Shown here: one piece after another, positions 33,083 through 44,851 of the stretch
How positions within the stretch are numbered: position 1 is the stretch's first letter
Layout: each line of letters begins with the position of its first letter
NCBI GenBank assembly: GCA_963377175.1
Contig: CAUJNA010003493.1
Span: 253,584 to 317,583, forward strand
Reading direction: 5' to 3'
Length of the DNA: 64,000 nucleotides
Source: Effrenium voratum
Taxonomy: Eukaryota > Sar > Dinophyceae > Suessiales > Symbiodiniaceae
The notes under the pieces: generated by a model
Seen by the model: the letters and a program-made list of their open reading frames with translations, nothing else
The model's database searches: none
Told to the model about the DNA's origin: nothing
Position numbers and translations under genes: made by a program

Positions 33083-33302
33083 TTGCCATGCTTTTGCGGG
33101 GCCCTATTTATGTGCGTTGTTGGGCCTTCGTGTTGGCGTGGTGCTTCTCATGAGACAAGCCCAAGCTGTCGTTTTGTACAGAGCAGCTAGAGGGAAATCA
33201 ATTCCTAGGTGATTTTGGAGGGTGTTCTTTGCGATCCTTGTGGAGCTAATTCCTCCATAGGTCACATCCATGTGGCATCCGGGCGAGCAAAGGTTCTGAC
33301 AA

Positions 33303-33686
33303 GTGACGCCGTCTGGGTACATGAAGGATAGTGGGGAACGGCCCCAGCCCAAACCACGCAACAGTGCCAACCATAAATCGTGCAGGGTTGCCGCCACGTT
33401 TGATTCTTGCCATGTTACAAGGATAGACCTCTATCTCAGATTAGGTTTTGATTTCGACTCACTTGAATGCCGTTTGCGAGTTGCATCAATCTTGATCGGC
33501 CTATCCGAGCAAGCCGGAGGCTTCTTAGAGCCAAACCTTTTTGGGCATCCCTCGATGTTCACGACAGCCCAGCGAGCTCAAGACCGAGAGGCATTGGCTC
33601 TGGGTCAGAGGAATGGCATTTGCAGCCCTCAAGGAAAGGCCAGTTGGCTGAAGTGGCTGAAAGCGGAACGGTTGGTCGGTTGGTGA
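33303..33686 (+). CDS. Hypothetical ORF, 127 codons
   Basis: The latter part reads LRLGFDFDSLECRLRVASIL, IGLSEQAGGFLEPNLFGHPS, MFTTAQRAQDREALALGQRN and ends WLKWLKAERLVGW. Start not fixed. No family recognised. Confidence 0.35.
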   Translation: MTPSGYMKDSGERPQPKPRNSANHKSCRVAATFDSCHVTRIDLYLRLGFDFDSLECRLRVASILIGLSEQAGGFLEPNLFGHPSMFTTAQRAQDREALALGQRNGICSPQGKASWLKWLKAERLVGW

Positions 33687-34053
33687 CCATCCTACAAATT
33701 CGCAATCTTGATCTTTTACGTAGTTTTACGTAACTCTTTTGGTGCTCATGGGTCATCCACTGTTGTTTTTCTGTTTTTGCAAGCAACCGCAAGCAGAATT
33801 CCCGACATGTCCCTTCCGCATTGAAGTTTTGCTTTAGTGAGGGAAAGTCAAGAGCTTCACTTTCCGCTCGGGATCTGCGAAGCCCCATGTTTAGGAACTT
33901 GTTCTTCGAAGAGCATTTGAGCAGCGCCCAAAGAATTCCACTGGCCACTTTGGTACATGGTTCTGCTGCCTGGTTTTTGTGGTGGTGATAGCAAGGTTTC
34001 AAAAAGAAGAATCTAAAACCGGAAAGTCTCTCGATGTCTCTCGATGGCTTCAG

Positions 34054-34132
34054 GTGTTGAGCTGGTAGAGCCGCCCCCGGCGGAAGCTTGGCGGGCGCAG
34101 GGACCCTTCCGGCGCGTAGCTTGGCCGCACGG
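34054..34132 (+). CDS. Putative exon (or first exon from ATG at 34044)
   Basis: CGATGGCTTCAG acceptor; frame VELVEPPPAEAWRAQGPFRR, VAWPHG; donor CGCACGG|GTCTGG. The in-frame ATG at 34044 could instead make this the start of a 108-codon frame. Confidence 0.38.
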
Positions 34133-34415
34133 GTCTGGGACGATAAACGGTCGGGTTGGGTGGATGGAGTGGAGGTTTGGGGGTTGGAGGGCGCAGTTTC
34201 CCCCGACTCTTTTTCAGACTCCCGTCAGTGCTGGGCTTCCGCCAATGGAGCTGGGGCATTCCAAGAGCTGTGACAGTGGGAGCTGGCACTGTCACAGTCC
34301 GGCCTTGAGCTCCTGCCATGGCCGGAGCAGCACAACTGCGGCACGAGGCCAAAGCTTAAGCCAGCAATGAACAAGACGAGACTGACCAGGATTTAACCTT
34401 TGAGCTGCGCCGGGC

Positions 34416-34694
34416 ATGAACTTCCAGCTGCTACTCGAATCGGAGAGCCCTGGGCGAAGGCAATCCCCACCAGAAAGGAAACGTGATTATGGCGACAGCT
34501 GTCAACGCTGCCTTGCTTCCATTTTGGTTCGACTGGGATTCTTCGACATAATGCAGACCGCGCAAGCATCAAATGGAGAACCCGTGTGTTGGAGGTGCTG
34601 GAGGGCTCGAGTGCTGGAGGGTTGGAAGGAGGGTTTTGGCCACTTGCAGAGGGGCCTGTTCCACATGTTTTGCCCAGGTTGGTCATCGAAATGA
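34416..34694 (+). CDS. Hypothetical ORF, 92 codons
   Basis: ATG start; MNFQLLLESESPGRRQSPPE, RKRDYGDSCQRCLASILVRL, GFFDIMQTAQASNGEPVCWR. Cysteine- and arginine-rich. Just upstream at 34268-34297 is a perfect 11-bp stem, CTGTGACAGTG and CACTGTCACAG, with an 8-base loop. Confidence 0.36.
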   Translation: MNFQLLLESESPGRRQSPPERKRDYGDSCQRCLASILVRLGFFDIMQTAQASNGEPVCWRCWRARVLEGWKEGFGHLQRGLFHMFCPGWSSK

Positions 34695-34928
34695 CTGGAG
34701 ACCAGGGGAAGTTGGGGTTTCAGATCAGCTAATACTGACACAGTCCGTGGACAATTGTTTAGATCCTTCCCAAGCCTTGAGCACGGGCAAGCCCGACAAA
34801 AGCTTTCGGTGGGGCGCGACCCCTCGAGTTAAGGTACAGTCACAACTTGCTGTGGTCAATGGTCCATGTGGAAGGGACATTGGGGGGCAAACTGAAGTTT
34901 TCAGTGTCCAGTGGAGTTACTCCTCCAA

Positions 34929-34970
34929 ATCGATTTGTCCAACTTGTCAATCGATTTGTCCAACTTGTCA
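34929..34970 (+). repeat. 21-bp tandem duplication
   Basis: ATCGATTTGTCCAACTTGTC plus A occurs twice in a row with no mismatch. Confidence 0.9.
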
Positions 34971-35049
34971 AGGCACCCGTGGGAAGACGTTTAGCTTTCA
35001 GTTGCCAGAGAGTTGAAGGGGGCGCCCAAATTTGACGCCTTGTGCTCAG

Positions 35050-35094
35050 GTAGAGCTGTGTGGCGACGGCACCGTGCTGCGGTGTGGGGCCTAA
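35050..35094 (+). CDS. Putative short terminal exon
   Basis: CTTGTGCTCAG acceptor; VELCGDGTVLRCGA then TAA at 35092. Confidence 0.33.
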   Translation, partial: VELCGDGTVLRCGA

Positions 35095-35249
35095 GTTCGG
35101 GTCTCCTTCATGTCGGGGTGGGCATTGGTTTAAACATCAAAAACAAGATCGTTGTAAGGGAAAGCAACCAGTTGAAACTTTCAGAAGCATTCGATTTTCC
35201 TTTTGGGGAAGCCTCCTGTCCGCTTCCGCGTGTGCGTGGTTCGCAGCAT

Positions 35250-35339
35250 CTTGTGGCCCAGGTGCTACCGCAGCAAGTCCAAAGTCGAGCAGCTATCCCT
35301 GCCGTGTACAGAGGCGTCGTTGCCCGGCCCACGAGTTGA
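35250..35339 (+). CDS. Putative terminal exon
   Basis: GGTTCGCAG acceptor; HLVAQVLPQQVQSRAAIPAV, YRGVVARPTS, TGA. A second frame (YRSKSKVEQLSLPCTEASLP) is also open, so frame is uncertain. Confidence 0.37.
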   Translation, partial: LVAQVLPQQVQSRAAIPAVYRGVVARPTS

Positions 35340-36874
35340 AATTCCTTCGAGGGCCAAATTGTATTGATTCATCTTTGTTGCATTTTACTTGGATGTTAGG
35401 ACTTTAACTTCTTAGCAACTGGCGGGTTGTCCATTAAACCACTCAAAGTTAAACTTTTAGCAGGGGAGCAGAGAGCAACCGAGTCATCGTATCTTCGGCT
35501 GTGAGTGCCAGTGCGGAACACCCTCAAAACGCGTCCCCGAAGAGATCTCCACCCAAGGATCAACATCAAAATTCAGCCCCGATGGTTTTTTGGGCCTCAA
35601 ACAGGGTTGTTTTCAAGAGCAGCCTTAGGGCCAACGTGTATGCACCTGGTTTCTTGAACCACCCCTGCCCCGCATTCCTCGGGGTTTTTGGGTGACGCGC
35701 GGTTTCGCGGCTACTGCCAGGCCGGTCTTGCGGCTTTCAGCCTGGCTGCCCAGAACCAGATCTGAGCGCCGGCTGCTTTCTCCCCTCCCATTTCGCCGTG
35801 CGCCGCGTGATTTTGGAAGAAGGGGAGCAGGGCTGGGCCAGTCGTATTTAGACATCGACACTAACCGATGTAGGTTTTTTCTTAGGGGAGTCTGTGCCCG
35901 GATTTTAAAACCATAGGGGGTCCATGTGCCCTCACAAGCCCACTGCACAATCGTTGCCAACATTTGGGGCGGGGTCTGTATCTACGTCGCCACGGCTTGA
36001 AAAGGTGTCACCTGCAGCCGAAGGCGCAGTCCGAATTCCCAATCTCTGGGGCGGGACCGAAGGCCGGCTGAAGGCTCGCCGGGTGTTCGCTCCAGGGGCG
36101 TGTTCAATGGAGCGCCAGCCCAGAACGTGACCAAAGCACTGGTTCTCAACGCTTGAGGGTTGAGCCCAACCCAGCTTTGCCATGTCCTCTAAAGACATGC
36201 GTAAGTTTGTCCAGGGCTCGTATGGCCGGGTGTCATTGTGTTGGCTATTTCTGGGGGGGGGGGGGTAAATTTCTTTGAGCTCCTGGTTTCCGTTGGACCA
36301 CCTGATCTTGAACATGGCAAAATCAGACACTGTCCGGTTCCATGACTCTTTCCCTGAGTGCCAGGCTTCATACTTTTTGGGCTTCAACCATCTTAGTGGC
36401 AAGCAAAAAGTTCGAGCTGTCCCAAGCAGGAAGTGGAGCCATTTTCTTTCGGAGGGTTTCCTTTTGCGGGGTTTCTGGCCGGCGCTTCAAAGGGCCCAGC
36501 AATTTCCAATTCCCCGCCCAGACGGGCGTGGGGGACTCTTGGGGAGCTGCTAAAGGGCAGCCGAGAATTCGCATGGGAAAAGGGGCGGGTAGTTTGGTCT
36601 TGGGAAGATTATAGCCATGGGTGGGGAAAATTTGAGGGCAAGTCTCCTGAGCTAAAGAGCTCAACTTTCCTTTAAAACCTTTTGATACGGTTTGCCCTGT
36701 TGTGCGCTTGCCATTTTGCCTTTCAACCAGCAAGAAGTTCCAGCTTCCAGGTCTTAGTCTGGTCAAGGGATTGCACATGTCGGGACCTTGGATCTAGGAA
36801 GCCCCTTTTGAAAAGCCGCTTTTTGTTTACCCCATTTTGGGGAGACGTTTTTGTGCTTCCCCGTTCATTTGAGG
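35340..36874. other. Intron-like stretch
   Basis: Low-support frames only (35501-35695 and 35692-35916). A 12-bp G run occurs near 36247. Confidence 0.35.
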
Positions 36875-36999
36875 GAAAAGAAGAAGCGGAGTACGACTTC
36901 GGATGGATTGCCGGCGCGGTGGGCTCGAGCTCTGCTTTCCGGGCTCCGGGAAGCAGAGAACAGCCCGATGAGTCTTCAGGCACCCAGTTGGGACCGTGT
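36875..36999 (+). CDS. Putative exon
   Basis: Frame GKEEAEYDFGWIAGAVGSSS, AFRAPGSREQPDESSGTQLG. Another frame (RWARALLSGLREAENSPMSL) is also plausible. It is followed at once by a CA-rich tract, and the 3' border is not visible. Confidence 0.33.
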
Positions 37000-37004
37000 G
37001 GACG

Positions 37005-37359
<355 letters not shown>

Positions 37360-37513
37360 TGGGTGTGTCTTTCTTTAGGGGACCCGCTCCCCGCCCACCC
37401 CCCCCCCCAACAAAAAAAGAGAAGAAAAGAGAGCATGTGTTCCTTTTGGTTTCGGTTTAAGACTAACAAAAAGGGGTTCCCCCAGCAGAAAGACAGACCC
37501 GTAGAACACATAC

Positions 37514-38333
37514 ATGTCAGTTTCATTTTGTGTTGGCCAGTCCATTCAATCGCGTTCCCTTCGGTGTCGTGATCGTCGCGAGGACCGTTCCCCCCACTGC
37601 AAAATCCCATTGTTGCACCAGCTGCGCAGGCGGATGCGAAAGGCCGGCGGCTCCAGGCCGATTCGGCCGATGTGTTTTGTTTCGTGGCCAGGACGGTCGG
37701 CCAAATTGTCCCTTCCCACTTGCCCAGAGCCAATTGACCGAACGTTTCGGTTTCCCTGTGGGCCATATGTAGTCAGTCCATCCTTTGATGTCCAGGTCTG
37801 GGCAAGTGAGTTCACTCAAAGCATCACCTTTTGGTTGCCAGGTCAAAATGGTCAGCAGTCTTGGGGTGTGGGACAGGGTGGACGAGCTCTAAAGTTCAAA
37901 AACGACAATTGTCGGGGGGAGGGGGGCGAGCCCTATCTTTCCCACATTCTTTTGGGGAAGCAAGTCATATTTTCCGTGTCCCATATGAACATGGACATGA
38001 GTTTCTTGGCCTTTCTTTTGCGGATAAAGTCTCATTGCTTTGTAATCAACTTCTGTTTAGGGGTGAATTCCAAAAGCAAGCATATTTTGACAACCCATTT
38101 TGGGGCTTTTTGTTGGACCCTGCCCCCACCCACCAACAATGGAGTTGTGCACTTTCGCGCTTAGTTCCGATGTCTGGTGGCAAGCCAAAATGTGGTGCCT
38201 GCAGTGGCAACCTGTTTGGGGGTGAACGTGTCCAAGCTAGATTTGTCCATCAGGCGGTGTTGCTTGTGGCTTCCCTGTCAAGCCAACCTTCAGAAAGCTC
38301 CAGGCTATTGGCACTTGACTTTGGGTTGCCCAG
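37514..38333 (+). other. Region with two long overlapping plus-strand frames
   Basis: 216 codons (37514-38164) and 220 codons (37831-38493) are open in different frames. The first contains CPEPIDRTFRFPCGPYVVSP, the second HIFRVPYEHGHEFLGLSFAD and KVSLLCNQLLFRGEFQKQAY. No start, domain or splice border singles one out. Confidence 0.3.
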
Positions 38334-38410
38334 AGCCCCGGCTCCGGAAGGCGCAGAAGTACCTGGAACAGCATCAGGTGCTGGCATGGATGCAGGACTG
38401 GGAGCACGAT
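38334..38410 (+). CDS. Putative exon ending at a TIR element
   Basis: GGGTTGCCCAG acceptor; frame EPRLRKAQKYLEQHQVLAWM, then QDWEHD; donor CACGAT|GTGGTT, where a dispersed inverted-repeat element begins. Helical, charged. Confidence 0.48.
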
Positions 38411-38518
38411 GTGGTTCCATACTGTGGATGGACGTGGGAAACCAGTATTTGTTGGTATTTATAGGGGAATCATCAGAAACCGGGGTTTCTTAGGTGGTGC
38501 AGGATTTCGTCCATTCGG
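38411..38518 (+). mobile_element. TIR element family C, copy 1
   Basis: CCATACTGTGGATGGACG, GTATTTGTTGGTATTTA, GGGAATCATCAGAAACC and GGTGGTGCAGGATTTCGTCC occur in order. The same blocks occur inverted at 48801-48906. The last block is the inverse of ATGGACGAAATTTCGCACCA there. A lone right end also occurs near 41458-41485. Confidence 0.6.
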
Positions 38519-39542
38519 CGGGGACTCGGCTTCCCTCTTGGTTTGGGGGCGCTGGAGGGAGACCTCCGGGAGTCCCAATCTCCAATGGGCGGCTTCCTTT
38601 AGCAGGGGTTGCACGCTAAGCATCTGGGGGTTGCCGCTGTTCGCTGAGTTTTCTCTTGGGTATGTAAGGGAGAGAAAGCCAGCCCTGTTGAAGGGAATCC
38701 CAAACTCATTCCAGAAACCAATTTTCTGAGAGCTAAGAAAAGGAGCCGCCTCGAAAACGGAGGGGTTTTGCGGCTGTGTTAATGCGCGGGAAAGTTCGAG
38801 TTGTTGAGGCCCTATCTCGGCTGCGAAAAGTAATCCTTAATCCTTGCTTTGGGTGACAAAAGCCCCCCGCCCCTGTCTTTCTTGTTTTCCCTCAAAATGG
38901 ATTGGCATTTGCCCACGCTCGATTTTGAACAACCAGGCTTCAGTATGTGGGTATCCTTTGTGAGGCCAATTCATGTATTTTTGGACGGGCATGGACGTCC
39001 AGTGGAGGTCTAAATGCCATTGTTATATTTGCTCCAACCCACCATTCCAAAGCAAGCACCTAGCTGTATCGAGAGTTTTTTGCACAGCTTGCAGACCCTG
39101 TTTCCAAAAGGGCCCTTTCGTTTTTTGGGGTCGGCCTTAGTTTTTTCATCAACATCCCATGCTTGAAGTTCTTGAAGGGGTGGTCGCGAAAAGGGGTCGA
39201 GTTTATTTGGAATGGCCCCAACCCAAACCTTTTGCGGGCCGACTACCCCCCCTTGTGTTTCGAACATACGCAGTAGGAACAAACCCATCTGGGAGAACAT
39301 CTCTAGGGACCTCACCAGGGTGTCTAAGCACCCTTTTCCAGATTCAGATGGGATTTCGACCCCCAATTTCTGTTCTGCTCAGGTGCAGGGTGCAGGGTTG
39401 TGCGGGGGCCTCCATTTTACATGGGCAGTATTGCCCAACAGCAATGGCGGGACCTCTTTTAGTTCCCATGACACCAAGTCACCACGGTTTGGTCCACCTT
39501 CGGCCAATTTCTTTTGGAGGAGAGCTTGTCTGTTGAAACGGC

Positions 39543-39734
39543 TTGGTTTTGCTAGCGCACCAAGCCGTGTTGAATTGGCTTGGTCCACCGTTGCCACCTG
39601 GAAGTGCTTTTGGGCATGAAGCGTTGCTTCAAGCCGTGATCGGTGGTTCGCTGGTTCAGGACATCCTCCAAGGTCTGGTCAAGGAGCAGCCAGGCCCTGG
39701 CGTATGTTCCTTGCCCGGAGGTGCCCCTCGATGA
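39543..39734 (+). CDS. Hypothetical ORF or exon
   Basis: Frame HQAVLNWLGPPLPPGSAFGH, EALLQAVIGGSLVQDILQGL, VKEQPGPGVCSLPGGAPR to TGA at 39732. An inner acceptor GCTGGTTCAG at 39658 keeps the frame. 38519-39542 upstream shows only weak frames. Confidence 0.42.
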   Translation: MVLLAHQAVLNWLGPPLPPGSAFGHEALLQAVIGGSLVQDILQGLVKEQPGPGVCSLPGGAPR

Positions 39735-40433
39735 GAAGAATTGGGGGGACGGGCTCTAAACGAGTGCCTAAAGAAAAAACATCCCCTCTCCTGACTGGTG
39801 CTTGTTTTCGTAGCTTCCTTTGCAACCCCCCCGAACAACCACCCCAAAAAGGGTACCCTCAAAAACGACACCCAATTTGCTCCACCAAAAACCAGGCGAC
39901 GAAGCCCAACTTTCCCATGTCATTGTGGGGAAACATTCGCAATAATGCGAGTTTTGCCAGCGCAGGCCAACTCGGGTGATTCCATAGTACATTCTCGTCC
40001 GCCATGCGGGCATGGCACGCGTACCATCCTCCTTCCACCCTGTTGGAGCTTCCAATTGTCGAGGAGTATGTAATTTGGAGCGCTCAGATGGAGCATGACA
40101 TTTGTTCTCTTTGTTTCAGCCAGGAAAATGTCATCGCGTTCCCTTGAAACACTGTCCCAAGAAGGTCCGTTGCCAAATTTCGGACGCTTCCTCTGGAGCT
40201 GAATGCGTTCTTTCTTTACGCTGTGAATTGGGGTGTGCGCCTCATGCGAAATGATTTGAGGTGCCGCGGCCCTGTTTTTCTGCAAGCAAGGCAAAGAGCC
40301 CAGTTGCCCAGCGCACCCCTTTTTTTTCTAAAAAAAAAATATATATTTAGGGCAAGGGGTTCCCTTTAAAGTGGACGGACGAAGGCGGTTTCCGCATGAT
40401 TTCCACGGCCGGGGGCCCCCCCATGGGCGGAAG

Positions 40434-40523
40434 CCATCGCCAGACTCGCCCTGGGAGTTCATCGAGTCGAGAGCAAGGCCGTCGAGCTCGCGTTCGCTTG
40501 GATCACAGTTCGCCCTGGCAGAG
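40434..40523 (+). CDS. Putative 90-bp exon
   Basis: After GCGGAAG the frame reads AIARLALGVHRVESKAVELA, FAWITVRPGR, with donor GGCAGAG|GTGCTC. Length is a multiple of three, and the two borders have the same phase. Two other frames are open, but this one is the most regular. Confidence 0.42.
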
Positions 40524-40911
40524 GTGCTCCAAAGAAGGACTCACACGCACATTCTCCTGCCGAGATAGCCAAGTTGCGATCCGCTTTTTTCGGTCAGCGA
40601 TCGGTTTTTGGGGCAAAGTGTGTGGGGAAAAACAGCCACTGGCGATCCAGGTGGCTTCTATGAACTGCAAATAGCCGGTACTTTTAGAGCTGGCCAACCG
40701 GCGACGCCAACAAACCGCCGCTCGCCTGCCAGGTGCCGTGCTGAGGCGCGCGAGGGATCGTTGGTCTTGCAGTTCTGGCGGCCTTGCGGCTTGGTTCTCA
40801 GTGGGGTTCACTCGAAGGGAACCACCTGGATCGGCATTGAATCTGAGAGCCAGATGGGGGAGGATTCCATAAACGGGCTTCACATTTGGGCTAATTTGAG
40901 GCCAATGGTAT

Positions 40912-41115
40912 TTGATGTGTTTGGAGCAACCCGTGTTTGATTCTCTTCGCCTGGGTCCTCTAGTTTTGCGCCGCGATTCATTCGGCTCCCGCGTTGATCC
41001 CAGCTTTGCGGTGAGCGCGCGACATCAGCAAAGCATGCAACAATGGCTCACCAGCAGATGCAAGCAGCTTGCCATTCGATTTTGTGTTTTTGTTGCTATG
41101 GGGACCGCTGTTTAG
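40912..41115 (+). CDS. Hypothetical ORF
   Basis: Frame containing VFDSLRLGPLVLRRDSFGSR, VDPSFAVSARHQQSMQQWLT, SRCKQLAIRFCVFVAMGTAV, TAG. Upstream, 40608-40940 is another open frame (110 codons, MGQSVWGKTATGDPGGFYEL...) of lower support. Confidence 0.37.
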   Translation: MMCLEQPVFDSLRLGPLVLRRDSFGSRVDPSFAVSARHQQSMQQWLTSRCKQLAIRFCVFVAMGTAV

Positions 41116-41310
41116 TTGATTGGCCTCGCATGTCTCAGCTCATTTGCCAGTGCTGTCTGCTTTTTTCTCCGAAAGGACACCTCAAGGTTGTGCCTGGTGC
41201 CATTTGCAGTAGGCCCAGCAGACCGTCTCCAACATGGAGGGCGCCGTCCGTCAATTTTCGAGGGATTGCTCTGGCCATGCCATGCTGGCGCTGGAGCCCC
41301 CAAGCCACAC

Positions 41311-41388
41311 AAGGCGGGGGAGAACTCTCGTGTCGATATCGATTTCTCGTGTGCGGCCAAGGGGAGCCAGTTGAGCCGGTGGATGAAG
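41311..41388 (+). CDS. Putative exon with strong donor
   Basis: Ends GGATGAAG|GTAAGC. One frame gives AGENSRVDIDFSCAAKGSQL, SRWMK; another VCGQGEPVEPVDE. The acceptor is unclear (several AGs in 41290-41322). Confidence 0.35.
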
Positions 41389-42056
41389 GTAAGCACCGTG
41401 CGTGGCGGTTGTATGCAGTTACGTGGTTTAACTGTCTCAGCTTTAGGGTTTCAGGCGTCCCAAGTGGTGCAGGATGTTGTCCATCAGTAGGGACAGTTTC
41501 CAGGTGCAGAACGATCTTTTGAAGCTCAGAGGGATGGTAGCGTCGCTGCGAGTCCCTTGAAATGGGGAAGGGATATGTCTCAAGGGATAACCCCCTTCAA
41601 TGGTTTCAAGTGGAAGAAGTGGAAGAGGGGCAGTCCCGGCAGAGGTGCTGATGTCCTTGGGGTGGGAGGTATGTCAGATCACAGCCCGACCTCCAGCCAT
41701 ACCGCCTGGTTTTTCCCATGGCCACCGGAGATCTGAGGAACCCTGGGCAGGGGGTCAGTCTAAGGCAACAGGAAATGGGGGGGGATTTCCTCCCACTGTA
41801 CCAGACCTCTCTTGGGGAATGACTTATGAGTCTTTGGGTGCAGACGTCCCGGAGATGACTCCGACAACTCCAGGAAAGCCGCCGTTTCCAGCACAAAGAG
41901 CGCCACCTTGTTTCACGTTTTGTTTTTGGTCAGCTTGGGGTTGGTCCCCTGATTCTGACATATATATATATATACATAGCTTGTCATGAAGCCTGAAATA
42001 GGTGCTTGGGAAATTCCTCCAAATCCCAAATCTAAACCAATAGAATCACCCTGCAG

Positions 42057-42138
42057 GTCTGCATATTGGAGGCCCTACGCCGGCGAACGGTGCACAACCC
42101 GCTGGTCGCACGATGGCCACGACCACACTGCGCGGTCG
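42057..42138 (+). CDS. Putative exon, arginine-rich
   Basis: CACCCTGCAG acceptor; VCILEALRRRTVHNPLVARW, PRPHCAV; donor GGTCG|GTGACC. The frame stays open beyond the donor (GDLSLAMKAWRPF). Confidence 0.43.
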
Positions 42139-42630
42139 GTGACCTGAGCCTCGCCATGAAGGCTTGGCGGCCATTCCGTTTTTTGACTACAAGGCAGACT
42201 GAAATCCATTCCCCCTAGGGAACCCCCCGGGTTTAAGTCTACACCAAGGTAGTCAAAAAGACGGAACCCTGTTGGCGTCTTTCTGGTCAGATCTTTGCAC
42301 CCTCACTTTGGACACAAAATGTGAGTTGGCACCCCAGGTTTAAGGCAGGTTTGGTTTTTAACCTTCCGCCGAGAAGGTGGAAGGTCTTGCCGAGTCCAAA
42401 TTTGGAGCCCTTTTTGGATGCCGTTGTTTGATGGGGATGTGATCCTGTTGACCGGGCCCTGAGTGCTGAATTGATCAGATTTGCCGAGTTTTTCCTGAGG
42501 GAAATCGAAAAGGGCAAGCCTCCGCTGAACTTCAGAAATTGGGCCCTTTCTGGTCTGGTTGCATTGCCACAACTGGCTCATGTTTTAAGACTTTCACCCT
42601 CTTCTCCTCCAGTTTCCCGGCAAAACGCAG

Positions 42631-42711
42631 CCACTTGCCCCGGGTGAAATCCGTTTCGCCGCCCGTCTTTGGCAGCCGAGGCGCTGCCTGCGCGGCTTTC
42701 GCGAGGCCTGA
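42631..42711 (+). CDS. Putative terminal exon
   Basis: CAAAACGCAG acceptor; PLAPGEIRFAARLWQPRRCL, RGFREA, TGA at 42709. An inner CAG at 42675 would start an alternative frame (AEALPARLSRGLSE). Confidence 0.4.
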   Translation, partial: PLAPGEIRFAARLWQPRRCLRGFREA

Positions 42712-44168
42712 GTGAAGATGGGAGGGGCCCCCCTCAGGGATCCTTTTTATTAGAACATGGCCTAAAAACCGCCAAGCAAGCCTTGGAATCAAGAATGCCT
42801 GCCCTGGTCATCTGCCATCAACCAAAACAGCGGTACCCCCAAACAAAAAGAGGACTGGACACCCTCAAAAGCCATCCGCGTCCAAAGAAATCTGCTGGAA
42901 ACAGCACGCGGTTTTTTGCTGAAGCGTCGCTTGACAGTCCAATGTTCTAGTCCTGACAACTTGCACAGTACCTTCTGCATTGAGAAACGCCACCTCAGGC
43001 TGGCAAGGCCTGGATAGATATTCAGTGGCTTCACCTGAGCCAACCACTCGGAAAGCCACCCTCATTTGTGTGCTTTACACCGACCCAAGATGGTTGAATT
43101 CCTGTTGGTTTCCCTTTGAAGCCAACCAAAGCAGGACTCCCAAACAACACAAACACAGCAAAGCAGTCAGGAAGGCTGGCTTGTTTCGCCTTCTTCAATG
43201 CCTGGTTTCTTATCAGAAGTATCGTGCCCCATATGTTTACAAATATTCTCAAAAACAATGGAGGCTCTAGTACAATGGCTGCAAATGGACAGCTGAAGAG
43301 AGCTATCCGTTGTCCAAAAACTGGCTGGTTCTCTGTCCGGTTTCCCTGTTTTGGGGGCCAACGAATGTGTCCGGATCAACTCAACTTGGCTCTGATTCAC
43401 CAAGGCAGTGCGCGAGGAATCCCCGGCACGAGGGGAAGGCTGGGACCAAAGCATCCCTGGCGACGGATTCGGTAGTTTTTTTCAAAATGGGAGGGCTCCG
43501 CAAAATGAGTTTCCTTTGAAACGTTGCCAACATTGGTTCGCACGCACGCTTGCTGAGTCACTAATCAAAGGGGTCTTCTGATCTTGTGAATTTCCTTAGT
43601 GAAGGGGGAACCACTGCTGATGAGATCAGTCTGAAGTCAACTTTTTTTTGCTCATTTTCCGCTCGAGCTTGCGCAAAAGCAGGACCCCCCAACCCGCCTC
43701 CCGGTGTGCGTGGCACATAGATGGGCGGTTGCCAAAGTTCCCGTCGCGGAAGCCAAACCCACACGGTGGAGGGGGGGTCCACAGACTGCGCCACCAACCT
43801 TTGCTTCCCCCCTTAAGAACCAGGGTTGGGCAAGAATCGTTGAAGTTAGGCTGTTCAGACAATAGGCGTTTGAGGTGTCAACAAGAAGGCGTGTAAGTGT
43901 GCTGCTTTGTACATTTTGAGCATACCCCAACCCTCCCCATGTTTCAACGTGCGTAAACAGTCTAAGTTGATTTGCACCACCCCAGACCAGTACCTGCAAG
44001 GGGAAAAAGCGGTATATACTATGAGTTTGGAGGTAGAAAAATGATAGGCCCAATCCTAAGAAACCCCAGAAACCCCGTGGCACTTGGTGTAAACACGGGG
44101 GGCTGGAATCCGAAGACACCGACTCCGCAAAAATCCGACTACCGGCTGCCCAGCTGCACGGACTGCAG
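42712..44168. other. Intron-like stretch
   Basis: Carries the clearest copy of the hairpin motif TTGGTTTCCCTTTGAAGCCAA (43105-43125, a near-palindrome). A 119-codon frame at 43116-43475 and a minus-strand frame at 43561-43680 (ENEQKKVDFRLISSAVVPPS) are weak candidates. Confidence 0.35.
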
Positions 44169-44244
44169 GTGCGGGTCGAAGCCAAAGGCGCTTCGGACCT
44201 GCGGCAAGGCTTCAAGGCGCAAGGGGTGTCTAAAGCTCACAGGG
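44169..44244 (+). CDS. Putative exon
   Basis: GGACTGCAG acceptor; VRVEAKGASDLRQGFKAQGV, SKAHRG; donor ACAGGG|GTAAGA. Both borders fit consensus well. Confidence 0.45.
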
Positions 44245-44536
44245 GTAAGAGCCAAAAGGGGAGTACCGCATAGTACCGCCTGTAACCATGGTTATCCCTA
44301 CCAAGTTGGTTGAACGCCCCAGTCTACTTGGGGTTCGGGTGCTCATGCACGTTTCCCTCGACCAACCAGGTAGAGGAAAACATCCGCCAATGGCATGGGT
44401 TCCCCATATCTGCAACCTGAAAACATCACCAACTAAAGGGAAACTCACTTTGACATGGCAACCACATTGCCGATGTCTAAAGCCGCCTATTGAGTGGAGA
44501 CTTGGGTGATTCCTTTCTGTTTGAGTTGGTACCCTT

Positions 44537-44731
44537 TTGGTCAAACTCCTTTTGTGGTCCTCACGATTGTTCAAAGCCTTTAAAGACAACAGGCGTGTCC
44601 CTTTGCCCCGAGATGGAGCCGAGAAGGGGTCCAAAGAAAATTGGGCAACTTCCTGTCTTGAGAGGGTTCCTAGTAGGGAATCAGACGCCGCCAGCTTTGT
44701 GGCCGAGGTGGAATGCAGCTTCTTGGAATGA
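44537..44731 (+). CDS. Hypothetical ORF, charged
   Basis: RLFKAFKDNRRVPLPRDGAE, KGSKENWATSCLERVPSRES, DAASFVAEVECSFLE, TGA. The composition is soluble and helical. No ATG start (TTG), so this is probably an exon. Confidence 0.4.
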   Translation: MVKLLLWSSRLFKAFKDNRRVPLPRDGAEKGSKENWATSCLERVPSRESDAASFVAEVECSFLE

Positions 44732-44851
44732 GAGGGTCAAACACGCCAATTTGGGTGCGGGACCGCCTGTCGCAGGGTCTCTTGGAGGTGGAATGAAGCC
44801 CCTGTCAACTGCGAACAGTTTTGCCCGAGCCACTCGTCCCCGGCCGGCGAG

